From Hybos culiciformis (Eukaryota > Arthropoda > Insecta > Diptera > Hybotidae): 64,000 bases of DNA. The notes beneath the pieces are model-generated. The model searched no databases. It saw only the letters and a list, made by a program, of their open reading frames with translations, and was not told where the DNA came from. Location of the stretch: NCBI GenBank assembly GCA_964007475.1, contig OZ023273.1:109986485-110050484 (forward strand), written 5' to 3'. The position numbers and the translations under genes were made by a program. Position 1 is the first letter of the stretch, and every line of letters starts with the position of its first letter. Positions 1 to 10,041 of the stretch are shown here, one piece after another.

Positions 1-476
1 AAGACATATCAATATCAAAAATTGATGAAAAAAAAAAGATATGTGATTTTTTCAAATTTCTTTGAAGATTTCCTCTACATTTGTAAAGAGATAAATGATT
101 TTAGATTTTATCCAAATATAACCTAGATGATATACCAAATGAAAGTGATTTATGTATACCAAAGTGAATTTCGTTTTTTATTCAAAAAATATCTCTTCTA
201 AAATTATTGTGGCAGTGATATTGGATTTTTTTTTCTTTTTAAACATCGTAGATTTTCTTCTATGCAAAACTTAATATTATTCAATTTTCTTTTTAACTCA
301 CAGCAATAGAATAGAAGAAAAATTAATTTTTAATTCATAGTGAAGAATTTTTTTGTTATTTACATTAATAAAAGGAATTGATGACTTTGAGAACTATGAA
401 AACTATATTTGTGTGAAACGAACAAATTCAACCTGGAAAAATGTTTAAATTTTTTTTTTAGACTACATTATTTGGT
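1..476. other. AT-rich intergenic DNA, no gene seen
   Basis: No open frame with coding character, RNA gene or repeat with recognisable ends was seen. The stretch ends at the 8-bp target duplication of the next element. Confidence 0.6.
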
Positions 477-484
477 GTGAAAAT

Positions 485-1346
485 TAGAGACTTGAACCGG
501 AACTGAACCGAAAACCGAAAACCGGAAAAAACCGAAATTTCATTCCAAACCGTAACCGTAACCGAACCGATATTTAGTTAAAACGAAAAACCGTAACTGA
601 AACCGGAACGTTATTTATTTCGGTTTATTTTTCGTTCTTTTAGTTTTTTACAAAAGCAAAAATTGTGCTTGCATTTAGACATTTTATTACATCCATAAGA
701 AAAATGTTAAACGTATTTTTGCAATATTTTAAAATTTGACAAGTGAAAATTACACATATGTATAGTGTTGTAGTGATGAGCTTAACTAAATTTAGATTAA
801 GTCCCAGATAAATATATTTCAAGTCCTTTTTGTTCTTTATTTTATAAGTAATATTTGTAAATATGTGTCTTAATTCATTTAAAATACAAAGTTTTTGTGC
901 CGCTATGATTTTGTTTTTCTTTGGGGTTTCTATATGTGTAAGGTATACAAAACGGATTTTTTCCTAAAATTAGAAAACTTTGCATGGGTAATTTTGAAGG
1001 TACAAATTACTATTTCACAATCCTCCTTTTACATATTTGTAAATATTTCAAAATAATGTAATGTGTGTATTTTGTACACTTAACTTACGAAAATCCAAAG
1101 AAGTACACGAAAATCCTAAGATGACATGAAGGTAATTTATTTTATGTCGCTTAAGATTAAGTTAACCTACTGCATTTTTGTCAGTTTTTAGAAAAGATTA
1201 AAAAAAAAATACTGTAACCGTAACCGAAACCGTAACCGTAACCGGAACGAAAAAAAAAATATTAAACCGAAACGTAACCGGAACACAAAAAAATTTAAGG
1301 AACGAAACCAAAACCGAACCGAAATAAATATCGGTTCAACTCTCTG
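485..1346. mobile_element. Non-autonomous hAT-type transposon, 862 bp
   Basis: Perfect 8-bp direct repeats GTGAAAAT at 477-484 and 1347-1354 flank the element. The ends are inverted copies: TAGAGACTTGAACCG on the left and CAGAGAGTTGAACCG (reverse complement) on the right. An 8-bp duplication with short CAGAG-like ends is the signature of the hAT superfamily. Subterminal blocks at 495-600 and 1215-1325 are crowded with AACCG, CCGTAA and ACCGGAAC units. The interior is AT-rich and no transposase is visible, so this is a deletion derivative or MITE that would need a transposase from elsewhere. Confidence 0.85.
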
Positions 1347-1354
1347 GTGAAAAT

Positions 1355-2041
1355 ATTACTATTCATAATATATTTTTACGCGATCTGACCATTAATCTTT
1401 CATTTAACAGAAAAATTGTCTTTAGAATACAAAATGAATAATTAAAAAAGATAAATAAATCATAAAAATTTTTTTACGTCTAGATAAATATATAATGAGT
1501 ATACTATACACATTTTTCGCTATACAGCAGACGATCAACGAAAAAAGTATGATACGTGAAATGAAAATTTCCAAAGAAAAGCGATAATCCAAATAATTCA
1601 TTTTCGTCACGACTTCTTGTGGAAATAATTTCTTTTTTAGTAGTCTTCTTGTCTTTGATTTAATTAGCTCCAAATTTTGTTTTGTTTAGCCCTCGAATTT
1701 CTATGCATTATTATTATACAACATTATACAATAATAGGCATTTAAGGCAATATGCATTTAAGACTTCTTAAATAATTCTATAATCATAACATTACAATAA
1801 CTTTTTATAATATTAATTTTTGACAATTTTAACTTGAGCAGATATTTTTATATTAGTAATATGCCAAATAAATAAATGTTTGAATCAGCGAACTGGAGAT
1901 CAAAATAACTTGAATTAAAAAACCTCAAAATTTATATCAATCCATATAAATTGAACAAAATTAATTTTCATTTAATGAAGATAAAAATTATTGCAAATGT
2001 TTTACTTATTTTTTCATTTTCAAAGGTTCCAATGCCCATTC
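1355..2041. other. AT-rich DNA, no gene seen
   Basis: Nothing recognisable between the hAT-type element and the poly(A) end of the retrotransposon. An open frame near 1422-1673 (minus) is Ile/Leu/Phe-rich low complexity and has no family features. Confidence 0.5.
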
Positions 2042-2139
2042 TTTTTTTTTTTTTTTTTTTTTTTTATATTTCATTTATTTAGTTCGTAAACTATTTAACA
2101 TGATTATCTTACAAATCTTAATATATTACATTATATGTT

Positions 2140-4959
2140 TTAAAATTTATTCCTTATATATTTTACTAAATTTTGTTTAAAACGACACAAATTTTCTTCA
2201 TTTTTTAAATTGTTTGGTAATTCATTGAACAATTTTAAGCCGTTATACAGTAACATATTTTGAGTTCTACTATTTCTAAATAAATCTAGTCTAAAATCTG
2301 AAAAATTTCTTAGAGTTCGACTGTGAATATCTGTGTTAAAAATCAGCCTCTCACTTAAATATTTAGGGCACATATGATTTTTAATTTTGAATATTGTTAG
2401 CAATACATTGAAATTGATTTTTTGCTTAACATTCAACCATTTTAAAGCTTCTAACATAAATTTAATTGAAGAAAATCTATTAACCTTCAAAATCAAACGC
2501 ATTCCCCTATTCTGCAGTTTCTGAAGTCTTTCTATCATACTATTATTGCACATATAAAGAATAGATGAACAATATTCTAGATGTGGTTTAATTAACACAT
2601 TGTATATCCTCACCGCATTATTAAAGCTTAATCTATTTCTTATTTTGGAAAAAAAATATATCTTTTTTGCTACTTTTTTACAAACATAACTAATATGATT
2701 TTTAAAACTGAGTTTATTATCAATAAATACTCCTAGATATTTTAATTCCTGAACACATTCTATAATTTCATTATCCACTTTAATGTGCACCCTATCTATT
2801 TTATCATTTATAATCATACATTTACTTTTACTTATATTTAATTTTAATTTATTCATTTTAAACCAGTCCTCCAAGGTTGCCAAATCGAGTTTAATCTTTC
2901 TCAAGCATTCATCAATTGTATCTTCAACCACAAACAAAAGTGCATCATCCGCAAAAAGTACCAATTTGGCAAACTTAACCGCCTTTTCCATATCATTGAT
3001 ATAAAGTAAAAAAAGTAGAACCCCCAAAATTGAACCTTGTGGAACTCCCAGCAAAACGTCTATAGCATCAGATAAGATTCCATTCACTTTTGTCCTCTGT
3101 TTCCGATTGTTCAAGTAAGACTTGAACCATTGTAATTCAATGCCATTAATACCATAGCTTTTCAATTTTTCCAGTAGAATGTTGCGATCAATTGTTTCAA
3201 AAGCTCTTTTCAAGTCTAGAAATATTGCAATTATTACCTTTCCATCATGAGTGGCCACCTTCCAATTTGTTATAACTAAATTTATTAATGACTCACAGCT
3301 ATGTTCTTTTCTAAACCCAGATTGGTAATTGTACAACAAATTATTTTTTTCCAAATATTTCGTTAACTGGTTGTTCACTAATTTTTCAAAAATCTTGGCC
3401 TCTGTCAGAATCATATTAACCGGTCTAAACTCACTTAATAATTTTGTGTTTTTAATTTTTTCAACGGGAATTACAACACTTTCCTTCCAGCAATCTGGAA
3501 AGATTCCTGATCTTAAAGAATTATTTAATATTGATATAAAATTTTCTCCAATTAAATCAATAGAGTCTAGAATCATTTTTACATTAATTAAATTCAAGTC
3601 TTTTTTATTATTCATTAATTTAAGTATGTTTTTTAAGTCACTTACATTAACCTCAATAAATTTAAAAGAACATTCAATTTTTTCAATTCTAATATTATAT
3701 GGCACATTACGAATACTTTCGTAAATTTCATCAACACTTTTTATAAAATATTCATTAAATTTATTAGCCAATATTATACTGTCATATATTATTTCGTTAT
3801 TAAAGATTATTTCCTTGATTTCACTTCTGTTTTCATTTAGTACATAACATTTTATATTTTGCCACATTTTTACCTGATCTCTACAATTTTCAATTTTATT
3901 TCTAATAAATTTATTTTTTTCTAGTTTTACTTTGTTTTTGTAACTATTTCTTAGTTTTTTATATTTTAGCCATTCAAAATTATTACTATTATTCCATGAG
4001 GCAATTTTGTTTTGCCGATTTTTTTCTTTTCTTAGTAAATTAAGTTCATTAGTATACCAATTATTTTTATTTATATTAACACTTTTTTCTACAGTAAGTT
4101 TATTTGCTATTTTTTTTAAACTAGAACTAAATCTAGCAGCCTTCTGATTACACTCACTAAAATAAACTGTCAATATATCACTTCTACACATTAATGATCT
4201 AAATTTTAATCTATCGTATTTTAAATATTTAATAACTTTTATTTCATCAGCGCACTTATTATTTTCTATTTTAATTTCAATTTTTATAGTTTCATGATCA
4301 CTGATCTTTAAATTTTTATCTATTTTGGCTTTAATATTTCTGTATTTATTTGTAATCACAAAGTCAATTAATGTTTTTGAGTTTATTGTTATTCTTGTAA
4401 AATCACTTACTATTTGTTTAAAAGCATTTTCTTCAATTATATCTTTAATTTTACTTTTTTGAACACTATTATGTAACCAATTAATATTGAAGTCACCCAT
4501 AACTATAACTTGTTCATTATATTCAATAAGTTCTTCAAATAATCGTTCCATTTGGCCAAAGAATTCAGAATTAGCACTTAAACCTCTTGGTGATCTGTAA
4601 AGTCCACATAAGTAAAAAGTAATATTATTTCTTTCAACTTTCACTGTTAACCACCATAATTCTTTTCTTACACTTAGAGTTTTTACTACACTATATGTCC
4701 AACCTTTTCTAATATAAAAAACAACGCCTCCAGTATGTCTTGATTGACTGTCTATCCTCACTAAGTTGTAATTATCTAGTTGTATTAAAGAATTCTCATC
4801 CTCCTCTTTTAAGTGCGTTTCAGTCAAGCATATAAAATCAATATCTTTGTTCTCAAATAGTACGCCTTCCAAATCTTCAAAATTATTATATAATCCTTGT
4901 ATGTTCAAGTATACAATATTCACATTTTTATTTTTCAATTCTTTACCATTATCTAGTTG
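2140..4959 (-). CDS. Retrotransposon ORF2: endonuclease-reverse transcriptase
   Basis: This is the catalytic protein for target-primed reverse transcription: it nicks chromosomal DNA and copies the element RNA. The open frame begins directly after the ORF1 stop; seven codons precede a TTG at 4938, and there are 932 residues from there. Counting from that TTG, residues 1-230 are an exonuclease-endonuclease-phosphatase domain (LNIQGL 11-16, catalytic Glu in LTETHL near 40, GDFN 148-151, SDH 213-215). The reverse transcriptase is about 480-740, with catalytic Asp in FLDLKRAF near 575, GVPQGSILG 631-639 and FADD 662-665. A basic C-terminal region follows, as in CR1/Daphne-like elements. No in-frame ATG occurs before the endonuclease core (first Met near 130), so translation probably depends on readthrough of ORF1. 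Confidence 0.93.
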   Translation of the reverse strand, partial: QLDNGKELKNKNVNIVYLNIQGLYNNFEDLEGVLFENKDIDFICLTETHLKEEDENSLIQLDNYNLVRIDSQSRHTGGVVFYIRKGWTYSVVKTLSVRKELWWLTVKVERNNITFYLCGLYRSPRGLSANSEFFGQMERLFEELIEYNEQVIVMGDFNINWLHNSVQKSKIKDIIEENAFKQIVSDFTRITINSKTLIDFVITNKYRNIKAKIDKNLKISDHETIKIEIKIENNKCADEIKVIKYLKYDRLKFRSLMCRSDILTVYFSECNQKAARFSSSLKKIANKLTVEKSVNINKNNWYTNELNLLRKEKNRQNKIASWNNSNNFEWLKYKKLRNSYKNKVKLEKNKFIRNKIENCRDQVKMWQNIKCYVLNENRSEIKEIIFNNEIIYDSIILANKFNEYFIKSVDEIYESIRNVPYNIRIEKIECSFKFIEVNVSDLKNILKLMNNKKDLNLINVKMILDSIDLIGENFISILNNSLRSGIFPDCWKESVVIPVEKIKNTKLLSEFRPVNMILTEAKIFEKLVNNQLTKYLEKNNLLYNYQSGFRKEHSCESLINLVITNWKVATHDGKVIIAIFLDLKRAFETIDRNILLEKLKSYGINGIELQWFKSYLNNRKQRTKVNGILSDAIDVLLGVPQGSILGVLLFLLYINDMEKAVKFAKLVLFADDALLFVVEDTIDECLRKIKLDLATLEDWFKMNKLKLNISKSKCMIINDKIDRVHIKVDNEIIECVQELKYLGVFIDNKLSFKNHISYVCKKVAKKIYFFSKIRNRLSFNNAVRIYNVLIKPHLEYCSSILYMCNNSMIERLQKLQNRGMRLILKVNRFSSIKFMLEALKWLNVKQKINFNVLLTIFKIKNHMCPKYLSERLIFNTDIHSRTLRNFSDFRLDLFRNSRTQNMLLYNGLKLFNELPNNLKNEENLCRFKQNLVKYIRNKF

Positions 4960-4962
4960 CTA
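4954..4962 (-). promoter_or_regulatory. Candidate stop-codon readthrough site (TAG CAA CTA)
   Basis: The ORF1 stop is TAG followed in frame by CAA CTA, which fits the UAG-CAR-YYA leaky-stop context known from tobamovirus-type readthrough. ORF1 and ORF2 share a reading frame: 6102 minus 4938 is 1164, divisible by 3. Only seven sense codons lie between the stop and the TTG at 4938. No ATG in frame is available for ORF2. Whether the stop is actually suppressed is inference. Confidence 0.6.
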
Positions 4963-6102
4963 AAAAAATTTTTTCTTTTCAATTGCTAATTTTCTCTTAT
5001 ATACACTACATACATCAATATCAAAAGCACTATGATCTACACATATATCAATCTTTGTTTCATTTCTAATCTTCAAACAATTACAGCATTTATATTCCGA
5101 TGTTTTACAAACATGGTTTTCTAACCGTTCCTCCGCACAATAAGCGCAGATCACTTTTTCATTACATTCCGATGATTTATGTCCATAACCCAGACACTTT
5201 CCACACCGCCTAATAAACAAACCATCATACACATTACATTTGTCCCATTCAACATTCACCGTTCCAGCATTCATAATAGTATTGTATGTTTCAGTATTAA
5301 CCTCAATTACTGCTATATATGGCTTATATTTCTTTTTGGTTTTAAAAACAGCTTTAACTTCTATATTACTATCTTTCAAAAACTCATTTTGCAACCTTAG
5401 CGCGTTAATAATCTCTGAATCATTCAATTTTTCAGAAATACTTACTATTTTTATTCTTAGATTACGTTCACCCGTAATTTCAATTTTATAATTTTCTTTC
5501 AATTTTTCTTCAGCCAATTTTTTAAGCTTATCAACTGATTCTACATTATCACAACTCACTATTATTGAACCACTTTTAGACATTGATAGATTTGATATTT
5601 TAAGCTCACTTTCGCTAGGATTTATCTTAGATTTAATATCTTTAAATGTTTCAGTACTATTTTTAGATATTTTAGGTTTAATTACAATGCTTGGGGTTTT
5701 TTTTGCTATCTCTGCAAAAGTGGGCTTTTTTTCTTCCCACCCACAAGATTTTTTTATTTCTTTTGCAATAATTTTACTATTTTTAAGTTCATTTTTTTCA
5801 AATTCTTCAATCATTCCCTTCATTATATTTTTTTCTTGTTCACTGCAAACATTTTTTAAATCTTCCAAAGAGTCTTGAATAGCCTCAATGTGAACTTTTA
5901 TATTACTTATATTATTATTTTTATCTTGACAATGTAAACACATCACCACTATAAAAGAATTTGATAACAATAATTGCTCATCAGATGTTTTTAGTTTCAA
6001 ACATTTTGTATGAAACGCACCACCACAACCACCTTTACATACTACAATTGTATCATTGTTATTTCTAAAAGTTTTTTTGCACAATATACAATTTTCAGAC
6101 AT
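4960..6102 (-). CDS. Retrotransposon ORF1: PHD finger and zinc-knuckle protein
   Basis: This 380-residue protein starts at a genuine ATG (6102) and is the likely nucleic-acid-binding, RNP-forming partner of ORF2. Near the N terminus is a C4HC3 PHD-like finger (C5, C8, C22, C26, H31, C34, C55, C58). A Lys/Glu-rich, probably coiled-coil segment covers about 65-130. A mixed alpha/beta region at about 165-290 resembles the RRM-like part of other ORF1 proteins. Zinc knuckles follow, beginning with CX2CX4HX4C at C300, C303, H308, C313 and a second Cys/His cluster at 319-342. The frame ends K-F-F-stop (TAG). PHD-bearing ORF1 proteins are known from CR1-type elements. The frame is intact. Confidence 0.88.
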   Translation of the reverse strand: MSENCILCKKTFRNNNDTIVVCKGGCGGAFHTKCLKLKTSDEQLLLSNSFIVVMCLHCQDKNNNISNIKVHIEAIQDSLEDLKNVCSEQEKNIMKGMIEEFEKNELKNSKIIAKEIKKSCGWEEKKPTFAEIAKKTPSIVIKPKISKNSTETFKDIKSKINPSESELKISNLSMSKSGSIIVSCDNVESVDKLKKLAEEKLKENYKIEITGERNLRIKIVSISEKLNDSEIINALRLQNEFLKDSNIEVKAVFKTKKKYKPYIAVIEVNTETYNTIMNAGTVNVEWDKCNVYDGLFIRRCGKCLGYGHKSSECNEKVICAYCAEERLENHVCKTSEYKCCNCLKIRNETKIDICVDHSAFDIDVCSVYKRKLAIEKKKFF

Positions 6103-7289
6103 TTTTTATTCTTTTTTTTATTTATTTTTTTTTTTCATATCAATTTATCTAGAAAATAAATAACAATTTGTAATTTTTAATAAATCGATAGAAAATTTAC
6201 TATAATATTATTTTCAAATAATAGCTTATTTTTCTAAATAACTTTAGTTTAATATTTTTAATATATTTTTTTTTTTTTTTTTCTATGGAATAATTCTAAA
6301 ACGCGTGTACTCTTCTCAAACTCTCAAACTCTCAACTTCATTCTCAATATCAAAATTTTATTAAAATATTCCTCAAACAAAAATTTCTAAAATTTTTGTG
6401 GTTTTAATAATTTTTCAATTTTAAAATTAATTGAGATCAGTCATTTCGTCGGGTACCACTCAAAAGATAAGTACCGTAATGGAATTGATATCATAACATG
6501 TTATCTCTTTAATACATAAAAAATGTATTAACGAAAGATAGAAATAATTAATTTTCCATACGTCACTCTTTTACAAAAATTGATCAATATTTCCGCAAAA
6601 GCTAAAAATTTTCCAGTATTACACAATAACTTTTTTATCCTTCCAAAAAATAGTTGACTTAACCACTTGAAATATATATAAGGAAAGGATATTTATCAGC
6701 TAAAGTTTTGGTTTTTTTTTTATACACATAAAAGTGTTACAGTACATTTCTCATGCATATGTGAATCTAACATAAAAAAAAAAGACAAGTAAATGTCCTT
6801 TTTCATATTCTTTTATCCTGCAAAGTTGAAAAAAAAAAAATTTCCAAAAATAAAAAGTTTTTCTTGTGCAATATTTTTTTTAAACAAACTGTAGTGACAA
6901 AATAAAAATAAATTCTGTTAAGGAAGAAACATTTGGCCAATATAGCATCCCAAAAATATAATAACGTCGGACAAGCTTGTTTTTCCAAAAAAAAAAAACT
7001 TTTTATTTTTTGTCAATTTTATAAAAACCTGAAAATATTCCAATGAAAAAATTATTTTTGTTAAAAAGAATAACATAATGTTATAATATATATATCTGAT
7101 ATTATGTTTACCATAGTTTACAGTAAAACCGACACATAATTAAAAAAATTTTGTTTGATGTATACTTTCAGTTTGATAACATCAAACAAAAACTTAGTAT
7201 ACATTTTTTGAGGTATTTTTAATATTCCTCGAACATTTTGAATGCTTTAATAATTAATAAAACATAAATATTTAAATTTTTATCTTTCC
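6103..7289. other. AT-rich DNA, no gene seen
   Basis: May include the 5' UTR of the retrotransposon (T-run at about 6266-6282, CTCAAACTCTCAA motif near 6318). Otherwise low-complexity AT-rich sequence. Confidence 0.5.
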
Positions 7290-7735
7290 GGATATTCAAC
7301 ACATACAGGAATCACCGGGGACGGTAGTCCCCCGAGTGACGCAAGCACCTCTACGTTTGAAGCTTCACGACAATATATACAGCTAACTTTCCATCTTGGT
7401 CTTGGAACGTAGATGCGAAAAATGTCATATGTCATCCAAAAGGGTCAAAAGGTCATCAAGTTATAGCCATTTGAATTTTTTTCACCTTTTCAGTTTTTGG
7501 CCTATAACTTGGTAACCTTGTGACCTTTCTGGATGACATATGACATTTTTCGCATCTACGTTCCAAAACCTTTCCAACGGTATCTAACATGAGGGGCTAG
7601 GGTCAATAGTTCAAAAGTTATGACCGGATATTTGAATCATGCCCTCTACCTTGAGATAACCGAATAGTATGTTTGTTTGTTTGTTTGTTTGTGGACACAA
7701 TATATTTCGCAGTCAAAGGTCGACGCTGAATAATT
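7290..7735. repeat. Unclassified repeat with long hairpin and GTTT microsatellite
   Basis: GC-richer than its surroundings. It contains a short hairpin CGGGGAC/GTCCCCG near 7316-7338 and a long inverted repeat at about 7402-7566, whose outer 37 bp match perfectly around the motif GATGACATATGACATTTTTC. A (GTTT)n run lies at about 7672-7692. No target duplication was found, so the class (MITE, Helitron-like or other) is open. Confidence 0.55.
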
Positions 7736-7782
7736 TCATTTCACTCAATCACTCTCCAATATGATTTCCACTCAGGCTCAAG

Positions 7783-7818
7783 TCTCAAAAATGTCCCAAA
7801 TTAAAATGTCCCAAAATC
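7783..7818. repeat. Left piece of AAAATGTCCC minisatellite
   Basis: Two to three units of AAAATGTCCC(A) immediately before the GA tract. The same unit resumes on the other side at 8618. Confidence 0.7.
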
Positions 7819-8617
7819 CAAGAGGGAGAGGGAGAGAGGGAGAGAGGGAGAGAGGGAGAGAGGGAGAGAGGGAGAGAGGGAGAGAGGGAGAGAGGGAGAG
7901 AGGGAGAGAGGGAGAGAGGGAGAGAGGGAGAGAGGGAGAGAGGGAGAGAGGGAGAGAGGGAGAGAGGGAGAGAGGGAGAGAGGGAGAGAGAGGGAGAGAG
8001 GGAGAGAGAGAGAGGGAGAGAGAGGGAGAGAGAGGGAGAGAGAGGGAGAGAGAGGGAGAGAGAGGGAGAGAGAGGGAGAGAGAGGGAGAGAGTGGGAGAG
8101 AGAGGGAGAGAGAGGGAGAGAGAGGGAGAGAGAGGGAGAGAGAGGGAGAGAGAGGGAGAGAGAGGGAGAGAGAGGGAGAGAGAGGGAGAGAGAGGGAGAG
8201 AGAGGGAGAGAGAGAGAGGGAGAGAGAGGGAGAGAGAGGGAGAGAGAGGGAGATAGAGGGAGAGAGAGGGAGAGAGAGGGAGAGAGGGGGAGAGAGAGGG
8301 AGAGAGAGGGAGAGAGAGGGAGAGAGAGGGAGAGAGAGGGAGAGAGAGGGAGAGAGAGGGAGAGAGAGAAGGAGAGGGAGAGAGAGGGAGAGAGAGAGAA
8401 GGAGAGCGAGAGGGAGAGAGAGGGAGAGAGCGAGAAGGAGAGGGAGAGACGGAGAGAGAGGGAGAGAAAGAGAAAGAGAAGGAGAGGGAGAGAGAGAGAA
8501 GGAGAGGGAGAGAGAGGGAGAGAGAGAGAAGGAGAGAGAGAGAAGGAGAGAGAGAGAGAGAGAGAGCGAGAGAAAGAGAGAGAGAGAGCGAGAGAGAGCG
8601 AGAGAGAGAGAGAGAGT
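7816..8617. repeat. 0.8-kb GA-rich microsatellite
   Basis: An almost uninterrupted purine tract on the plus strand. It is a regular GAGGGAGA 8-mer at first, then GAGAGGGAGA 10-mers with rare T or C interruptions, then degenerate GAGAAGGAGA and pure GA. All frames are open because the repeat lacks stop codons, so long Arg/Glu/Gly or Ser/Leu/Pro frames here are not genes. Homopurine mirror repeats can form triplex DNA. Confidence 0.97.
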
Positions 8618-8770
8618 AAAATGTCCCAAAATGAAAAATGTCCCAAAATGAAAAATGTCCCAAAATGAAAATTGTCCCAAAATCCAAATATGTCCCAAAA
8701 TCAAAAATGTCCAAAATCAAAAAATGTCCTAAAATCAAAAAAATTACCCAAAATTTCCAAAAGTCTCCCT
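8618..8770. repeat. Right piece of AAAATGTCCC minisatellite
   Basis: About eight degrading copies of a unit of roughly 17 bp, AAAATGTCCCAAAATGA-like, decaying rightward. It continues the array seen left of the GA tract. Confidence 0.85.
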
Positions 8771-8828
8771 AAATGTCAAGTTTTTCGAAATATTTTTATA
8801 CATTAATTTACCTTCGAAAAATAGTTAT

Positions 8829-9222
8829 ATCAACTAAAACACTTCTTGGCGCAGTTAAAACTCGTGACGCAAGCTACGTACATAATTCAATTCATCACAC
8901 AAAAGAAATGATTTCAATTTGTGTGCCGCAAGACGCTAAGCGTGCGTGCGTGCAATTAGTGGTTGTTGGAGCAGAAGTCAAGGCAAAGAAAAATTGTCAA
9001 CAAAAGATCACACCGAAATTATTTTGCACAAATTATTTGGTGCGACATCTTCAGCAATTTTCCTTTGCTTTGATTTTTGCTCCAACAACCACTGATTGCA
9101 CGCAAGCACGCTTAGCGTCTTGCGGCACACAAATTGATATCATTTCTTTTGTGTGATGAATTGAATTGTGTACGTAGCTTGCGTCACGAGTTTTAACTGC
9201 GCCAAGAAGTGTTTTAGTTGAT
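8829..9222. mobile_element. Foldback/MITE element with ~170-bp inverted arms
   Basis: ATCAACTAAAACACTTCTTG at 8829 is matched in inverse at the right end (to 9222). The arms pair over about 170 bp with few mismatches around a central loop of some 40-60 bp near 9000-9050. It includes the alternating GCGTGCGTGCGTGC tract in one arm. No clear target duplication. The 127-residue frame across it (8773-9156) is a by-product of the palindrome. Confidence 0.8.
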
Positions 9223-9744
9223 TCATTAAAATAAAACTTTTAAGATTATCTGAACTGATAATATGAATATATTAGTTGAGCAAAATAAAAAATTATTCAG
9301 CAAATGTCAAAAAGATTACAAAACAAATTAACATCATTATAAGAAGGTCATTGGTATAGAAATAATGTTACTAAAAGCACCGCTTTCTTCGGAAACCAAT
9401 GTTTTTAGTTATATGTTAAGATTGGGTGTTGTTTAAGAATGATTGCAGATAATCGTGAGGCCATCTCTAACTTAATTCATTATTTTTTCTTAATACATAT
9501 TATTACAGTTAAATACTTACACACGTATGCAAAATAAAATTAATTAAATGTCAACCTTTTATTCCAACATACGACTGTTTTAAAACTAATTACGCTATCC
9601 CAAAACAAAATTATTAAAATGAATATAATCATGATCCTTATAATTTGATATCTTAAATAAAATTTATTTACATAAATATGGAGTATCAAAATTATGTAAA
9701 ATCTAAAAATAAAAGTTCCTACATAAATTTCCTTCTTTACCTAA
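9223..9744. other. AT-rich DNA, no gene seen
   Basis: No coding or repeat signal recognised. Confidence 0.5.
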
Positions 9745-9751
9745 ATACAAC

Positions 9752-10034
9752 CATTGAGTAATAATATTTATAAGAGGGACAGAATTCATACAAGTAAATT
9801 TTTTTCAAAAAATATGACAATATTTTGAATGTATTGAGTAAAATTTTTTAACTCAAATGTGTTTATTCTTAATTTTATTATTTTTATTATTGTATTAAGA
9901 ATATACACATTTGAGTATGAAATTTTTATTCAATACATTGAAAATATTGTCATCATTTTTGAGTTATTTGAAAAAAAAAATCTGAAATTTACTTGTATGA
10001 ATTCTGACCCTCTTATAAATATTATTACTCTATG
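9752..10034. mobile_element. MITE, 283 bp, 7-bp target duplication
   Basis: Perfect direct repeats ATACAAC at 9745-9751 and 10035-10041 flank inverted ends CAT(T/A)GAGTAATAATATTTAT. The arms stay complementary through AGAGGGnCAGAATTCATACAAG and continue into the middle, so the whole unit can fold. The 7-bp duplication and CATAGA-like end are shared with the element at 55860-56079. No coding capacity. Confidence 0.8.
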
Positions 10035-10041
10035 ATACAAC

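Larger units (their letters stand above)
2042..6102 (-). mobile_element. Non-LTR retrotransposon (CR1/Jockey type), both ORFs open
   Basis: On the minus strand the order is ORF1 (6102-4960), ORF2 (4959-2140), a 3' UTR of about 74 nt and a pure A24 tail (T24 at 2042-2065 on the plus strand). There are no long terminal repeats. A PHD finger plus zinc knuckles in ORF1, an apurinic-like endonuclease and a reverse transcriptase followed by a C-terminal extension point to the CR1/Jockey group. The 5' end is unresolved: sequence up to about 6282, including another T-run, may be 5' UTR or flanking DNA, and I could not find a convincing target duplication. Open frames and a clean tail suggest a young, possibly still mobile copy. 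Confidence 0.9.

Noticed and set aside
2783..3724. Plus-strand frames of 73 and 131 residues
   Set aside because: Antisense shadows of the reverse transcriptase gene.
6266..6360. Possible target duplication or 5' terminus of the retrotransposon
   Set aside because: A second T-run and CTCAAACTCTC motif were examined, but no sequence convincingly matches the bases flanking the poly(A) end at 2041.
7761..8738. Long open frames on both strands (Arg/Glu/Gly-rich and Ser/Leu/Pro-rich, up to 317 residues)
   Set aside because: They are translations of the GA microsatellite, which lacks stop codons in any frame; not genes.
8773..9156. 127-residue frame reading similar peptides at both ends
   Set aside because: It runs through the two arms of the foldback element; the peptide symmetry comes from the palindrome.
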